Shown here one piece after another: positions 10,883 through 23,700 of a stretch of 64,000 nucleotides of DNA (the stretch's first letter is position 1; each line of letters begins with the position of its first letter). Made by a program: the position numbers and the translations under genes. The stretch spans positions 53,479,501 through 53,543,500 of the forward strand of contig JANCRA010000001.1 in NCBI GenBank assembly GCA_024362935.1, read 5' to 3'. The notes beneath the pieces were generated by a model. The model made no database searches. It had not been told where the DNA came from and worked only from the letters and a program-made list of their open reading frames with translations. This stretch comes from Setophaga petechia (lineage: Eukaryota; Chordata; Aves; Passeriformes; Parulidae).

Positions 10883-12634
10883 CCTAGGGTAAGGGTCGTT
10901 TAATCCAAAAAGCCCTGAGCTCCAGGCACACTGCAACTGCAAAAGGTATCCCAAGGGGAGCGCCAACGCGCCACATCATGGCTGCCTCCACAGCTTTTTC
11001 TTTGGTGCCATCCCTAACCCTAGGCTGATTTACCTGTCTAGGGCTAGGGTTAGGGTTACGCCTAGGGTTAGGGTTTTTTAAATGAGAAAGGCTTGAGCTC
11101 CAGACACAATTCAGCTGGCAAAGGCATCCCAAGGGGATCGAAAAAGTGCCACAACATGGCTGCCTCCGCACATTTTTCCTTGGGACCGTCCCTAACCCTA
11201 GGCTGATTGACCAGTTTAGTAGTTAGGGTTAGGCCTAGGGTAAGGGTTTTTTAATCCAGAAAGCCCTGAGCTCCAGGCACACTGCAACTGCAAACGCCAT
11301 GGGGAGCGCAAAAGCGCCGCGAGATGGCTGCCTCCACAGCTTTTTCTTTGGTGCCATCCCTAACCCTAGGCTGATTTACCTGTCTAGGGCTAGGGTTAGG
11401 GTTACGCCTAGGGTTAGGGTTTTTTAAATGAGAAAGGCTTGAGCTCCAGGAACAATTGAGCTGGCAAAGGCAACCCAAGGGGATCGAAAAAGTGCCACAA
11501 CATGGCTGCCTCCGCACATTTTTCCTTGGGACCGTCCCCTAACCCTAGGCTGATTGACCAGTTTAGGGGTTACGGTTACGCCTAGGGTAAGGGTTTTTAA
11601 ATCCAGAAAGCCCTGAGCTCCAGGCACGCTGCAACTGCAAAAGGTATCCCAAGGGGAGCGCAAAAGCGCCGCGACATGGCTGCCTCCACAGCTTTTTCTT
11701 TGGTGCCATCCCTAACCCTAGGCTGATTTACCTGTCTAGGGCTAGGGTTAGGGTTACGCCTAGGTTTAGGGTTTTTTAAATGAGAAAGGCTTGAGCTCCA
11801 GACACAATTCAGCAGGCAAAGGCATCCCAAGGGGATCGAAAAAGTGCAACAACATGGCTGCCTCCCCACATTTTTTCCTTGGGACCGTCCCTAACCCTAG
11901 GCTGATTGACCAGTTTAGGGGTTAGGGTTACGCCTAGGGTAAGGGTTTTTTAATCCAGAAAGCCCTGAGCTCCAGGCACACTGCAACTGCAAAAGGTATC
12001 CCAAGGGGAGCGCAAAAGCAACACAACATGGCTGCCTCCACAGCTTTTTCTTTGCTGCCATCCCTAACCCTAGGCTGATTTACCTGTCTAGGGCTAGGGT
12101 TAGGGTTACGCCTAGGGTTAGGGTTTTTTAAATGAGAAAGGCTTGAGCTCCAGACACAATTCAGCAGGCAAAGGCATCCCAAGGGGATCAAAAAAGTGCC
12201 ACAACATGGCTGCCTCCGCCCATTTTTCCTTGGGACCGTCCCTAACCCTAGGCTGATTGACCTGTTTTGGGGTTAGGGTTACGTCTAGGGTAAGGGTTGT
12301 TTAATCCAAAAAGCCCTGAGCTCCAGGCACACTGCAACTGCAAAAGGTATCCCAAGGGGAGCGCAAAAGCGCCACGACATCGCTGCCTCCACAGCTTTTT
12401 CTTTGGTGCCATCCCTAACCCTAGGCTGATTTACCTGTCTAGGGCTAGGGTTAGGGTTACGCCTAGGGTTAGGGTTTTTTAAATGAGAAAGGCTTGAGCT
12501 CCAGACACAATTCAGCTGGCAAAGGCATCCCAAGGGGATCGAAAACGTGCAACAACATGGCTGCCTCCGCACATTTTTCCTTGGGACCGTCCCTAACCCT
12601 AGGCTGATTGACCTGTTTTGGGGTTAGGGTTACG
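10883..12634. repeat. Units 7-8-9-10-11 of the 11-unit repeat type
   Basis: The unit from 10883 has GCGCCAACGCGCC. The unit from 11234 has TTAGGCCTAGGG, a CCATGGGG variant with a 5-bp deletion after TGCAAACG, and GGAACAATTGAGC. The unit from 11581 has CACGCTGC and CCTAGGTTTAGGG. The unit from 11933 has GCAACACAAC, CAGCAGG and GGGATCAAAAAAG. The unit from 12284 follows ACGTCTAGGG and has GCGCCACGACATCG. This is the same order as positions 7-11 of the repeat at 48507-60087, and it directly follows an N unit as there. Confidence 0.78.
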
Positions 12635-15600
12635 CCTAGGGTGAGGGTTTTTAATCCAAAAAGCCCTGAGCTCCAGGCACACTGCAACTGCAAAAGGTAT
12701 CCCAAGGGGAGCGCAAAAGCAACACAACATGGCTGCCTCCACAGCTTTTTCTTTGATGCCATCCCTAACCCTAGGCTGATTTACCTGTCTAGGGCTAGGG
12801 TTAGGGTTAAGCCTAGGGTTAGGGTTTTTTAAATGAGAAAGACTTGAGCTCCAGACCCAATTCAGCTGGCAAAGGCATCCCAAGGGGATCGAAAAAAGTG
12901 CCACAACATGGCTGCCTCCGCACATTTTTCCTTGGGACCGTCCCTAACCCTAGGCTGATTGACCAGTTTAGGGGTTAGGGTGACGCCTAGGGTAAGGGTT
13001 TTTTAATCCAGAAAGCCCTGAGCTCCAGGCACACTGCAGCTGCAAAAGGTATCCCAAGGGGAGCGCAAAAGCACCACAACATGGCTGCCTCCACAGCTTT
13101 TTCTTTGGTGCCATCCCTAACCTAGGCTGATTTACCTGTCTAGGGCTAGGGTTAGGGTTACGCCTAGGGTTAGGGTTTTTTAAATGAGAAAGGCTTGAGC
13201 TCCAGACACAATTCAGCTGGCAAAGGCATCCCAAGGGGATCGAAAAAGTGCCACAACATGGCTGCCTCCGCACATTTTTCCTTGGGACCGTCCCTAACCC
13301 TAGGCTGATTGACCAGTTTAGTAGTTAGGGTTACGCCTAGGGTAAGGGTTGTTTAATCCAAAAAGCCCTGAGCTCCAGGCACACTGCAACTGCAAAAGGT
13401 ATCCCATGGGGAGCGCAAAAGCGCCGCGACATGGCTGCCTCCACAGCTTTTTTCTTTGGTGCCATCCCTAACCCTAGGCTGATTTACCTGTCTAGGGCTA
13501 GGGTTAGGGTTACGCCTAGGGTTAGGGTTTTTTAAATGAGAAAGGCTTGAGCTCCAGACACAATTCAGCTGGCAAAGGCATCCCAAGTGGATCGAAAAAG
13601 TGCCACAACATGGCTGCCTCCGCACATTTTTCCTTGGGACCGTCCCTAACCCTAGGCTGATTGACCAGTTTAGTAGTTAGGGTTACGCCTAGGGTAAGGG
13701 TTTTTTAATCCAGAAAGCCCTGAGCTCCAGGCACACTGCAACTGCAAAAGGTATCCCAAGGGGAGCGCAAAATCGCCACGACATCGCTGCCTCCACAGCT
13801 TTTTCTTTGGTGCCATCCCTAACCCTAGTCTGTTTTACCTGTCTAGGGCTAGAGTTAGGGTTACGCCTAGGGTTAGGGTTTTTTTAAATGAGAAAGGCTT
13901 GAGCTCCAGACACAATTCAGCTGGCAAAGGCATCCCAAGGGGGTCGAAAAAGTGCCACAACATGGCTGCCTCCGCACATTTTTCCTTGGGACCGTCCCTA
14001 ACCCTAGGCTGATTGACCAGTTTAGTAGTTAGGGTTACGCCTAGGGTAAGGGTTGTTTAATCCAAAAAGCCCTGAGCTCCAGGCACACTGCAACTGCAAA
14101 AGGTATCCCAAGGGGAGCGCAAAAGCGCCGCGACATGGCTGCCTCCACAGCTTTTTCTTTGGTGCCATCCCTAACCCTAGGCTGATTTACCTGTCTAGGG
14201 CTAGGGTTAGTGTTACGCCTAGGGTTAGGGTTTTTTAAATGAGAAAGGCTTGAGCTCCAGACACAATTCAGCTGGCAAAGGCATCCCAAGGGGATCGAAA
14301 AAGTGCCACAACATGGCTGCCTCCCCACATTTTTCCTTGGGACCGTCCCTAACCCTAGGCTGATTGACCAATTTAGTAGTTAGGGTTACGCCTACGGTAA
14401 GGGTTTTTTAATCCAGAAAGCCCTGAGCTCCAGGCACGCTGCAACTGCAAAAGGTATCCCAAGGGGAGCGCAAAAGCGCCACAACATGGCTGCCTCCACA
14501 GCTTTTTCTTTGCTGCCATCCCTAAGCCTAGGCTGATTTACCTGTCTAGGGCTAGGGTTAGGGTTACGCCTAGGGTTAGGGTTTTTTAAATGAGAAAGGC
14601 TTGAGCTCCAGACACAATTCAGCTGGCAAAGGCATCCCAAGGGGATCGAAAACGTGCAACAACATGGCTGCCTCCTCACATTTTTCCTTGGGACCGTCCC
14701 TAACCCTAGGCTGATTGACCAGTTTAGGGGTTAGGGTTACGCCGGGGGTAAGGGTTTTTAAATCCAGAAAGCCCTGAGCTCCAGGCACGCTGCAAATGCA
14801 AAAGGTATCCCAAGGGGGACGCAAAAGCGCACAACATGGCTGCCTCCACAGCTTTTTCTTTGGTGCCATCCCTAAGCCTAGGCTGATTTACCTATCTAGG
14901 GCTAGGGTTAGGGTTACGCCTAGGGTTAGGGTTTTTTAAATGAGAAAGGCTTGAGCTCCAGACACAATTCAGCTGGCAAAGGCATCCCAAGGGGATCGAA
15001 AACGTGCAACAACATGGCTGCCTCCTCACATTTTTCCTTGGGGACCGTCCCTAACCCTAGGCTGATTGACCTGTTTTGGGGTTAGGGTTACGCCTAGGGT
15101 AAGGGTTGTTTAATCCAAAAAGCCCTGAGCTCCAGGCACACTGCAACTGCAAAAGGTATCCCAAGGGGAGCGCAAAAGCAACACAACATGGCTGCCTCCA
15201 CAGCTTTTTCTTTGGTGCCATCCCTAACCCTAGGCTGATTTACCTGTCTAGGGCTAGGGTTAGGGTTAAGCCTAGGGTTAGGGTTTTTTAAATGAGAAAG
15301 ACTTGAGCTCCAGACACAATTCAGCTGGCAAAGGCATCCCAAGGGGATCGAAAAAGTGCCACAACATGGCTGCCTCCGCACCATTTTTCCTCGGGACCGT
15401 CCCTAACCCTAGGCTGATTGACCAGTTTAGGGGTTAGGGTTACGCCTAGGGTAAGGGTTTTTTAATCCAGAAAGCCCTGAGCTCCAGGCACACTGCAACT
15501 GCAAAAGGTATCCCAAGGGGAAGCGCAAAAGCGCCGCGACATCGCTGCCTCCACAGCTTTTTCTTTGGTGCCATCCCTAACCCTAGGCTGATTTACCTGT

Positions 15601-15796
15601 CTAGGGCTAGGGTTAGGGTTACGCCTAGGGTTAGGGTTTTTTAAATGAGAAAGGCTTGAGCTCCAGACACAATTCAGCTGGCAAAGGCATCCCAAGGGGA
15701 TCGAAAACGTGCAACAACATGGCTGCCTCCGCACATTTTTCCTTGGGACCGTCCCTAACCCTAGGCTGATTGACCTGTTTTGGGGTTAGGGTTACG
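12635..15796. repeat. Nine-unit partial cassette G-P-H-V-R-C-Z plus two units
   Basis: G (12635, CCTAGGGTGAGGG start), P (12986), H (13336), V (13688), R (14040), C (14391) and Z (14742) are followed by a TTAAGCC unit (15093) containing the rare CCTCGGGACCG near 15389, and by a GCGCCGCGACATCG unit (15445). The block then restarts with G at 15797. Several single-base indels fall here, so spacing drifts from 351. The 7-unit repeat at 60088 looks like this block with about two units removed. Confidence 0.75.
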
Positions 15797-18700
15797 CCTA
15801 GGGTGAGGGTTTTTTAATCCAAAAAGCCCTGAGCTCCAGGCACACTGCAACTGCAAAAGGTATCCCAAGGGGAGCGCAAAAGCAACACAACATGGCTGCC
15901 TCCACAGCTTTTTCTTTGATGCCATCCCTAACCCTAGGCTGATTTACCTGTCTAGGGCTAGGGTTAGGGTTAAGCCTAGGGTTAGGGTTTTTTTAAATGA
16001 GAAAGACTTGAGCTCCAGACACAATTCAGCTGGCAAAGGCATCCCAAGGGGATCGAAAAAGTGCCACAACATGGCTGCCTCCGCACATTTTTCCTTGGGA
16101 CCGTCCCTAACCCTAGGCTGATTGACCAGTTTAGGGGTTAGGGTTACGCCTAGGGTAAGGGTTTTTTAATCCAGAAAGCCCTGAGCTCCAGGCACACTGC
16201 AGCTGCAAAAGGTATCCCAAGGGGAGCGCAAAAGCACCACAACATGGCTGCCTCCACAGCTTTTTCTTTGGTGCCATCCCTAACCCTAGGCTGATTTACC
16301 TGTCTAGGGCTAGGGTTAGGGTTACGCCTAGGGTTAGGGTTTTTTAAATGAGAAAGGCTTGAGCTCCAGACACAATTCAGCTGGCAAAGGCATCCCAAGG
16401 GGATCGAAAAAGTGCCACAACATGGCTGCCTCCGCACATTTTTCCTTGGGACCGTCCCTAACCCTAGGCTGATTGACCAGTTTAGTAGTTAGGGTTACGC
16501 CTAGGGTAAGGGTTGTTTAATCCAAAAAGCCCTGAGCTCCAGGCACACTGCAACTGCAAAAGGTATCCCATGGGGAGCGCAAAAGCGCCGCGACATGGCT
16601 GCCTCCACAGCTTTTTCTTTGGTGCCATCCCTAACCCTAGGCTGATTTACCTGTCTAGGGCTAGGGTTAGGGTTACGCCTAGGGTTAGGGTTTTTTAAAT
16701 GAGAAAGGCTTGAGCTCCAGACACAATTCAGCTGGCAAAGGCATCCCAAGTGGATCGAAAAAGTGCCACAACATGGCTGCCTCCGCACATTTTTCCTTGG
16801 GACCGTCCCTAACCCTAGGCTGATTGACCAGTTTAGTAGTTAGGGTTACGCCTTGGGTAAGGGTTTTTTAATCCAGAAAGCCCTGAGCTCCAGGCACACT
16901 GCAACTGCAAAAGGTATCCCAAGGGGAGCGCAAAATCGCCACGACATCGCTGCCTCCACAGCTTTTTCTTTGGTGCCATCCCTAACCCTAGTCTGTTTTA
17001 CCTGTCTAGGGCTAGAGTTAGGGTTACGCCTAGGGTTAGGGTTTTTTTAAATGAGAAAGGCTTGAGCTCCAGACACAATTCAGCTGGCAAAGGCATCCCA
17101 AGTGGATCGAAAAAGTGCCACAACATGGCTGCCTCCGCACATTTTTCCTTGGGACCGTCCCTAACCCTAGGCTGATTGACCAGTTTAGTAGTTAGGGTTA
17201 CGCCTAGGGTAAGGGTCGTTTAATCCAAAAAGCCCTGAGCTCCAGGCACACTGCAACTGCAAAAGGTATCCCAAGGGGAGCGCAAAAAGCGCCGCGACAT
17301 GGCTGCCTCCACAGCTTTTTCTTTGGTGCCATCCCTAACCCTAGGCTGATTTACCTGTCTAGGGCTAGGGTTAGGGTTACGCCTAGGGTTAGGGTTTTTT
17401 AAATGAGAAAGGCTTGAGCTCCAGACACAATTCAGCTGGCAAAGGCATCCCAAGGGGATCGAAAAAGTGCCACAACATGGCTGCCTCCCCACATTTTTCC
17501 TTGGGACCGTCCCTAACCCTAGGCTGATTGACCAATTTAGTAGTTAGGGTTACGCCTACGGTAAGGGTTTTTTAATCCAGAAAGCCCTGAGCTCCAGGCA
17601 CGCTGCAACTGCAAAAGGTATCCCAAGGGGAGCGCAAAGGCGCCACAACATGGCTGCCTCCACAGCTTTTTCTTTGCTGCCATCCCTAAGCCTAGGCTGA
17701 TTTACCTGTCTAGGGCTAGGGTTAGGGTTACGCCTAGGGTTAGGGTTTTTTAAATGAGAAAGGCTTGAGCTCCAGACACAATTCAGCTGGCAAAGGCATC
17801 CCAAGGGGATCGAAAACGTGCAACAACATGGCTGCCTCCTCACATTTTTCCTTGGGACCGTCCCTAACCCTAGGCTGATTGACCAGTTTAGGGGTTAGGG
17901 TTACGCCGGGGGTAAGGGTTTTTAAATCCAGAAAGCCCTGAGCTCCAGGCACGCTGCAAATGCAAAAGGTATCCCAAGGGGGACGCAAAAGCGCCACAAC
18001 ACGGCTGCCTCCACAGCTTTTTCTTTGGTGCCATCCCTAACCCTAGGCTGATTTACCTGTCTAGGGTTAGGGTTAGGGTTACGCCTAGGGTTAGGGTTTT
18101 TTAAATCAGAAAGGCTTGAGCTCCAGACACAATTCAGCTGGCAAAGGCATCCCAAGGGGATCGAAAAAGTGCCACAACATGGCTGCCTCCGCACATTTTT
18201 CCTTGGGACCGTCCCTAACCCTAGGCTGATTGACCAGTTTAGTAGTTAGGGTTAGGCCTAGGGTAAGGGTTTTTTAATCCAGAAAGCCCTGAGCTCCAGG
18301 CACACTGCAACTGCAAAAGGTATCCCAAGGGGAGCGGAAAAAGCGCCGCGACATCGCTGCCTCCACAGCTTTTTCTTTGGTGCCATCCCTAACCCTAGGC
18401 TGATTTACCTGTCTAGGGCTAGGGTTAGGGTTACGCCTAGGGTTAGGGTTTTTTTAAATGAGAAAGGCTTGAGCTCCAGACACAATTCACCTGGCAAAGG
18501 CATCCCAAGGGGATCGAAAAAGTGCCACAACATGGCTGCCTCCGCACATTTTTCCTTGGGACCGTCCCTAACCCTAGGCTGATTGACCAGTTTAGTAGTT
18601 AGGGTTACGCCTAGGGTAAGGGTTGTTTAATCCAAAAAGCCCTGAACTCCAGGCACACTGCAACTGCAAAAGGTATCCCAAGGGGAGCGCAAAAGCGCCG

Positions 18701-20016
18701 CGACATCGCTGCCTCCACAGCTTTTCCTTTGGTGCCATCCCTAACCCTAGGCTGATTTACCTGTCTAGGGCTAGGGTTAGGGGTTACGCCTAGGGTTAGG
18801 GTTTTTTAAATGAGAAAGGCTTGAGCTCAAGACACAATTCAGCAGGCAAAGGCATCCCAAGGGGATCGAAAAAGTGCCACAACATGGCTTCCTCCGCACA
18901 TTTTTCCTTGGGACCGTCCCTAACCCTAGGCTGATTGACCTGTTTTGGGGTTAGGGTTACGTCTAGGGTAAGGGTTGTTTAATCCAAAAAGCCCTGAGCT
19001 CCAGGCACACTGCAACTGCAAAAGGTATCCCAAGGGGAGCGCAAAAGCGCCGCAACATGTCTGCCTCCACAGCTTTTTCTTTGGTGCCATCCCTAACCCT
19101 AGGCTGATTTACCTGTCTAGGGCTAGGGTTAGGGTTACGCCTAGGGTTAGGGTTTTTTAAATGAGAAAGGCTTGAGCTCCAGAAACAATTCAGCTGGCAA
19201 AGGCATCCCAAGGGGATCGAAAACGTGCCACAACATGGCTGCCGCCGCACATTTTTCCTTGGGACCGTCCCTAACCCTAGGCTGATTGACCTGTTTAGGG
19301 GTTAGGGTTACGCCTAGGGTAAGGGTTGTTTAATCCAAAAAGCCCTGAGCTCCAGGCACACTGCAACTGCAAAAGGTATCCCAAGGGGAGCGCAAAAGCG
19401 CCGCGACATGGCTGCCTCCACAGCTTTTTCTTTGGTGCCATCCCTAACCCTAGGCTGATTTAACTGTCTAGGGCTAGGGTTAGGGTTACGCCTAGGGTTA
19501 GGGTTTTTTAAATGAGAAAGGCTTGAGCTCCAGGAACAATTTTGAGCTGGCAAAGGCATCCCAAGGGGATCGAAAAAGTTCAACAACATGGCTGCCTCCG
19601 CACATTTTTCCTTGGGACCGTCCCTAACCCTAGGCTGATTGACCAGTTTAGGGGTTAGGGTTACGCCTAGGGTAAGGGTTTTTAAATCCAGAAAGCCCTG
19701 AGCTCCAGGCACGCTGCAACTGCAAAAGGTATCCCAAAGGGAGCGCAAAAGCAACACAACATGGCTGCCTCCACAGCTTTTTCTTTGGTGCCATCCCTAA
19801 CCCTAGGCTGATTTACCTGTCTAGGGCTAGGGTTATGGTTAAGCCTAGGGGTAGGGTTTTTTAAATGAGAAAGGCTTGAGCTCCAGACACAATTCAGCTG
19901 GCAAAGGCATCCCAAGGGGATCGAAAAAGTGCCACAACATGGCTGCCTCCGCACATTTTTCCTTGGGACCGTCCCTAACCCTAGGCTGATTGACCAGTTT
20001 AGGGGTTAGGGTTACG
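15797..20016. repeat. Complete 12-unit cassette G-P-H-V-R-C-Z-Q-K-E-X-N (copy with indels)
   Basis: All 12 type markers occur in order: TTTGATGCC near 15917, CTGCAGCTGC near 16196, CCCATGGGG near 16568, TAGTCTGTTTTACC near 16989, CCTACGGTAAGG near 17555, CGCCGGGGGTAAGG near 17904, GAGCGGAAAAAGCG near 18333, CTCAAGACAC near 18826, CATGTCTGCC near 19056 and TTATGGTTAAGCC near 19833. Length is about 8 bp above 12 x 351 because of small, mainly homopolymer indels. The V unit here also carries CCCAAGTGG, otherwise an H marker. Confidence 0.8.
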
Positions 20017-20718
20017 CCTAGGGTAAGGGTTTTTTAATCCAGAAAGCCCTGAGCTCCAGGCACACTGCAACTGCAAAAGGTATCCCAAGGGGAGCGCAAA
20101 AGCAACACAACATGGCTGCCTCCACAGCTTTTTCTTTGGTGCCATCCCTAACCCTAGGCTGATTTACCTGTCTAGGGCTAGGGTTATGGTTAAGCCTAGG
20201 GTTAGGGTTTTTTAAATGAGAAATGCTTGAGCTCCAGACTCAATTCAGCTGGCAAAGGCATCCCAAGGGGATCGAAAAAGTGCCACAACATGGCTGCCTC
20301 CGCACATTTTTCCTTGGGACCGTCCCTAACCCTAGGCTGATTGACCAGTTTAGGGGTTAGGGTTACGCCTAGGGTAAGGGTTGTTTAATCCAGAAAGCCC
20401 TGAGCTCCAGGCACACTGCAACTGCAAAAGGTATCCCAAGGGGAGCGCAAAAGCACCACAACATGGCTGCCTCCACAGCTTTTTCTTTGGTGCCATCCCT
20501 AACCCTAGGCTGATTTACCTGTCTAGGGCTAGGGTTAGGGTTACGCCTAGGGTTAGGGTTTTTTAAATGAGAAAGGCTTGAGCTCCAGACACAATTCAGC
20601 TGGCAAAGGCATCCCAAGGGGATCGAAAAAGTGCCACAACATGGCTGCCTCCGCACATTTTTCCTTGGGACCGTCCCTAACCCTAGGCTGATTGACCAGT
20701 TTAGTAGTTAGGGTTACG
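20017..20718. repeat. Two linker units: N-like then P-like
   Basis: The unit from 20017 has TTATGGTTAAGCC with GAGAAATGC and CCAGACTCAATT, a combination shared with the unit from 24581. The unit from 20368 has GCACCACAACATGG like P units but CTGCAACTGC instead of CTGCAGCTGC. They stand where G and P would be expected before the next H unit. Confidence 0.65.
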
Positions 20719-23700
20719 CCTAGGGTAAGGGTTGTTTAATCCAAAAAGCCCTGAGCTCCAGGCACACTGCAACTGCAAAAGGTATCCCATGGGGAGCGCA
20801 AAAGCGCCGCGACATGGCTGCCTCCACAGATTTTTCTTTGGTGCCATCCCTAACCCTAGGCTGATTTACCTGTCTAGGGCTAGGGTTAGGGTTACGCCTA
20901 GGGTTAGGGTTTTTTAAATGAGAAAGGCTTGAGCTCCAGACACAATTCAGCTGGCAAAGGCATCCCAAGTGGATCGAAAAAGTGCCACAACATGGCTGCC
21001 TCCGCACATTTTTCCTTGGGACCGTCCCTAACCCTAGGCTGATTGACCAGTTTAGTAGTTAGAGTTACGCCTTGGGTAAGGGTTTTTTAATCCAGAAAGC
21101 CCTGAGCTCCAGGCACACTGCAACTGCAAAAGGTATCCCAAGGGGAGCGCAAAATCGCCACGACATCGCTGCCTCCACAGCTTTTTCTTTGGTGCCATCC
21201 CTAACCCTAGTCTGTTTTACCTGTCTAGGGCTAGAGTTAGGGTTACGCCTAGGGTTAGGGTTTTTTAAATGAGAAAGGCTTGAGCTCCAGACACAATTCA
21301 GCTGGCAAAGGCATCCCAAGGGGGTCGAAAAAGTGCCACAACATGGCTGCCTCCGCACATTTTTCCTTGGGACCGTCCCTAACCCTAGGCTGATTGACCA
21401 GTTTAGTAGTTAGGGTTACGCCTAGGGTAAGGGTCGTTTAATCCAAAAAGCCCTGAGCTCCAGGCACACTGCAACTGCAAAAGGTATCCCAAGGGGAGCG
21501 CAAAAGCGCCGCGACATGGCTGCCTCCACAGCTTTTTCTTTGGTGCCATCCCTAACCCTAGGCTGATTTACCTGTCTAGGGCTAGGGTTAGGGTTACGCC
21601 TAGGGTTAGGGTTTTTTAAATGAGAAAGGCTTGAGCTCCAGACACAATTCAGCTGGCAAAGGCATCCCAAGGGGATCGAAAAAGTGCCACAACATGGCTG
21701 CCTCCCCACATTTTTCCTTGGGACCGTCCCTAACCCTAGGCTGATTGACCAATTTAGTAGTTAGGGTTACGCCTACGGTAAGGGTTTTTTAATCCAGAAA
21801 GCCCTGAGCTCCAGGCACGCTGCAACTGCAAAAGGTATCCCAAGGGGAGCGCAAAAGCGCCACAACATGGCTGCCTCCACAGCTTTTTCTTTGCTGCCAT
21901 CCCTAAGCCTAGGCTGATTTACCTGTCTAGGGCGAGGGTTAGGGTTACGCCTAGGGTTAGGGTTTTTTAAATGAGAAAGGCTTGAGCTCCAGACACAATT
22001 CAGCTGGCAAAGGCATCCCAAGGGGATCGAAAACGTGCAACAACATGGCTGCCTCCTCACATTTTTCCTTGGGACCGTCCCTAACCCTAGGCTGATTGAC
22101 CAGTTTAGGGGTTAGGGTTACGCCGGGGGTAAGGGTTTTTAAATCCAGAAAGCCCTGAGCTCCAGGCACGCTGCAAATGCAAAAGGTATCCCAAGGGGGA
22201 CGCAAAAGCGCCACAACACGGCTGCCTCCACAGCTTTTTCTTTGGTGCCATCCCTAACCCTAGGCTGATTTACCTGTCTAGGGTTAGGGTTAGGGTTACG
22301 CCTAGGGTTAGGGTTTTTTAAATGAGAAAGGCTTGAGCTCCAGACACAATTCAGCTGGCAAAGGCATCCCAAGGGGATCGAAAAAGTGCCACAAACATGG
22401 CTGCCTCCGCACATTTTTCCTTGGGACCGTCCCTAACCCTAGGCTGATTGACCAGTTTAGTAGTTAGGGTTAGGCCTAGGGTAAGGGTTTTTTAATCCAG
22501 AAAGCCCTGAGCTCCAGGCACACTGCAACTGCAAAAGGTATCCCAAGGGGAGCGGAAAAGCGCCGCGACATCGCTGCCTCCACAGCTTTTTCTTTGGTGC
22601 CATCCCTAACCCTAGGCTGATTTACCTGTCTAGGGCTAGGGTTAGGGTTACGCCTAGGGTTAGGGTTTTTTAAATGAGAAAGGCTTGAGCTCCAGACACA
22701 ATTCAGCAGGCAAAGGCATCCCAAGGGGATCGAAAAAGTGCCACAACATGGCTGCCTCCGCACATTTTTCCTTGGGACCGTCCCTAACCCTAGGCTGATT
22801 GACCAGTTTAGTAGTTAGGGTTACGCCTAGGGTAAGGGTTGTTTAATCCAAAAAGCCCTGAACTCCAGGCACACTGCAACTGCAAAAGGTATCCCAAGGG
22901 GAGCGCAAAAGCGCCGCGACATCGCTGCCTCCACAGCTTTTCCTTTGGTGCCATCCCTAACCCTAGGCTGATTTACCTGTCTAGGGCTAGGGTTAGGGTT
23001 ACGCCTAGGGTTAGGGTTTTTTAAATGAGAAAGGCTTGAGCTCAAGACACAATTCAGCAGGCAAAGGCATCCCAAGGGGATCGAAAAAGTGCCACAACAT
23101 GGCTTCCTCCGCACATTTTTCCTTGGGACCGTCCCTAACCCTAGGCTGATTGACCTGTTTTGGGGTTAGGGTTACGCCTAGGGTAAGGGTTGTTTAATCC
23201 AAAAAGCCCTGAGCTCCAGGCACACTGCAAATGCAAAAGGTATCCCAAGGGGAGCGCAAAAGCGCCGCAACATGTCTGCCTCCACAGCTTTTTCTTTGGT
23301 GCCATCCCTAACCCTAGGCTGATTTACCTGTCTAGGGCTAGGGTTAGGGTTACGCCTAGGGTTAGGGTTTTTTAAATGAGAAAGGCTTGAGCTCCAGAAA
23401 CAATTCAGCTGGCAAAGGCATCCCAAGGGGATCGAAAACGTGCCACAACATGGCTGCCGCCGCACATTTTTCCTTGGGACCGTTCCTAACCCTAGGCTGA
23501 TTGACCTGTTTTGGGGTTAGGGTTACGCCTAGGGTAAGGGTTGTTTAATCCAAAAAGCCCTGAGCTCCAGGCACACTGCAACTGCAAAAGGTATCCCAAG
23601 GGGCGGGTGCAGAACCCGCGACATGGCTGCCTCCACAGCTTTTTCTTTGGTGCCATCCCTAACCCTAGGCTGATTTAACTGTCTAGGGCTAGGGTTAGGG

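Noticed and set aside
19314..19757. Longer ORF of 147 codons (a similar one at 27390-27830)
   Set aside because: It arises from small indels (two extra T near 19541; one missing C near 27635) that join two ordinary repeat frames. It is not a gene.
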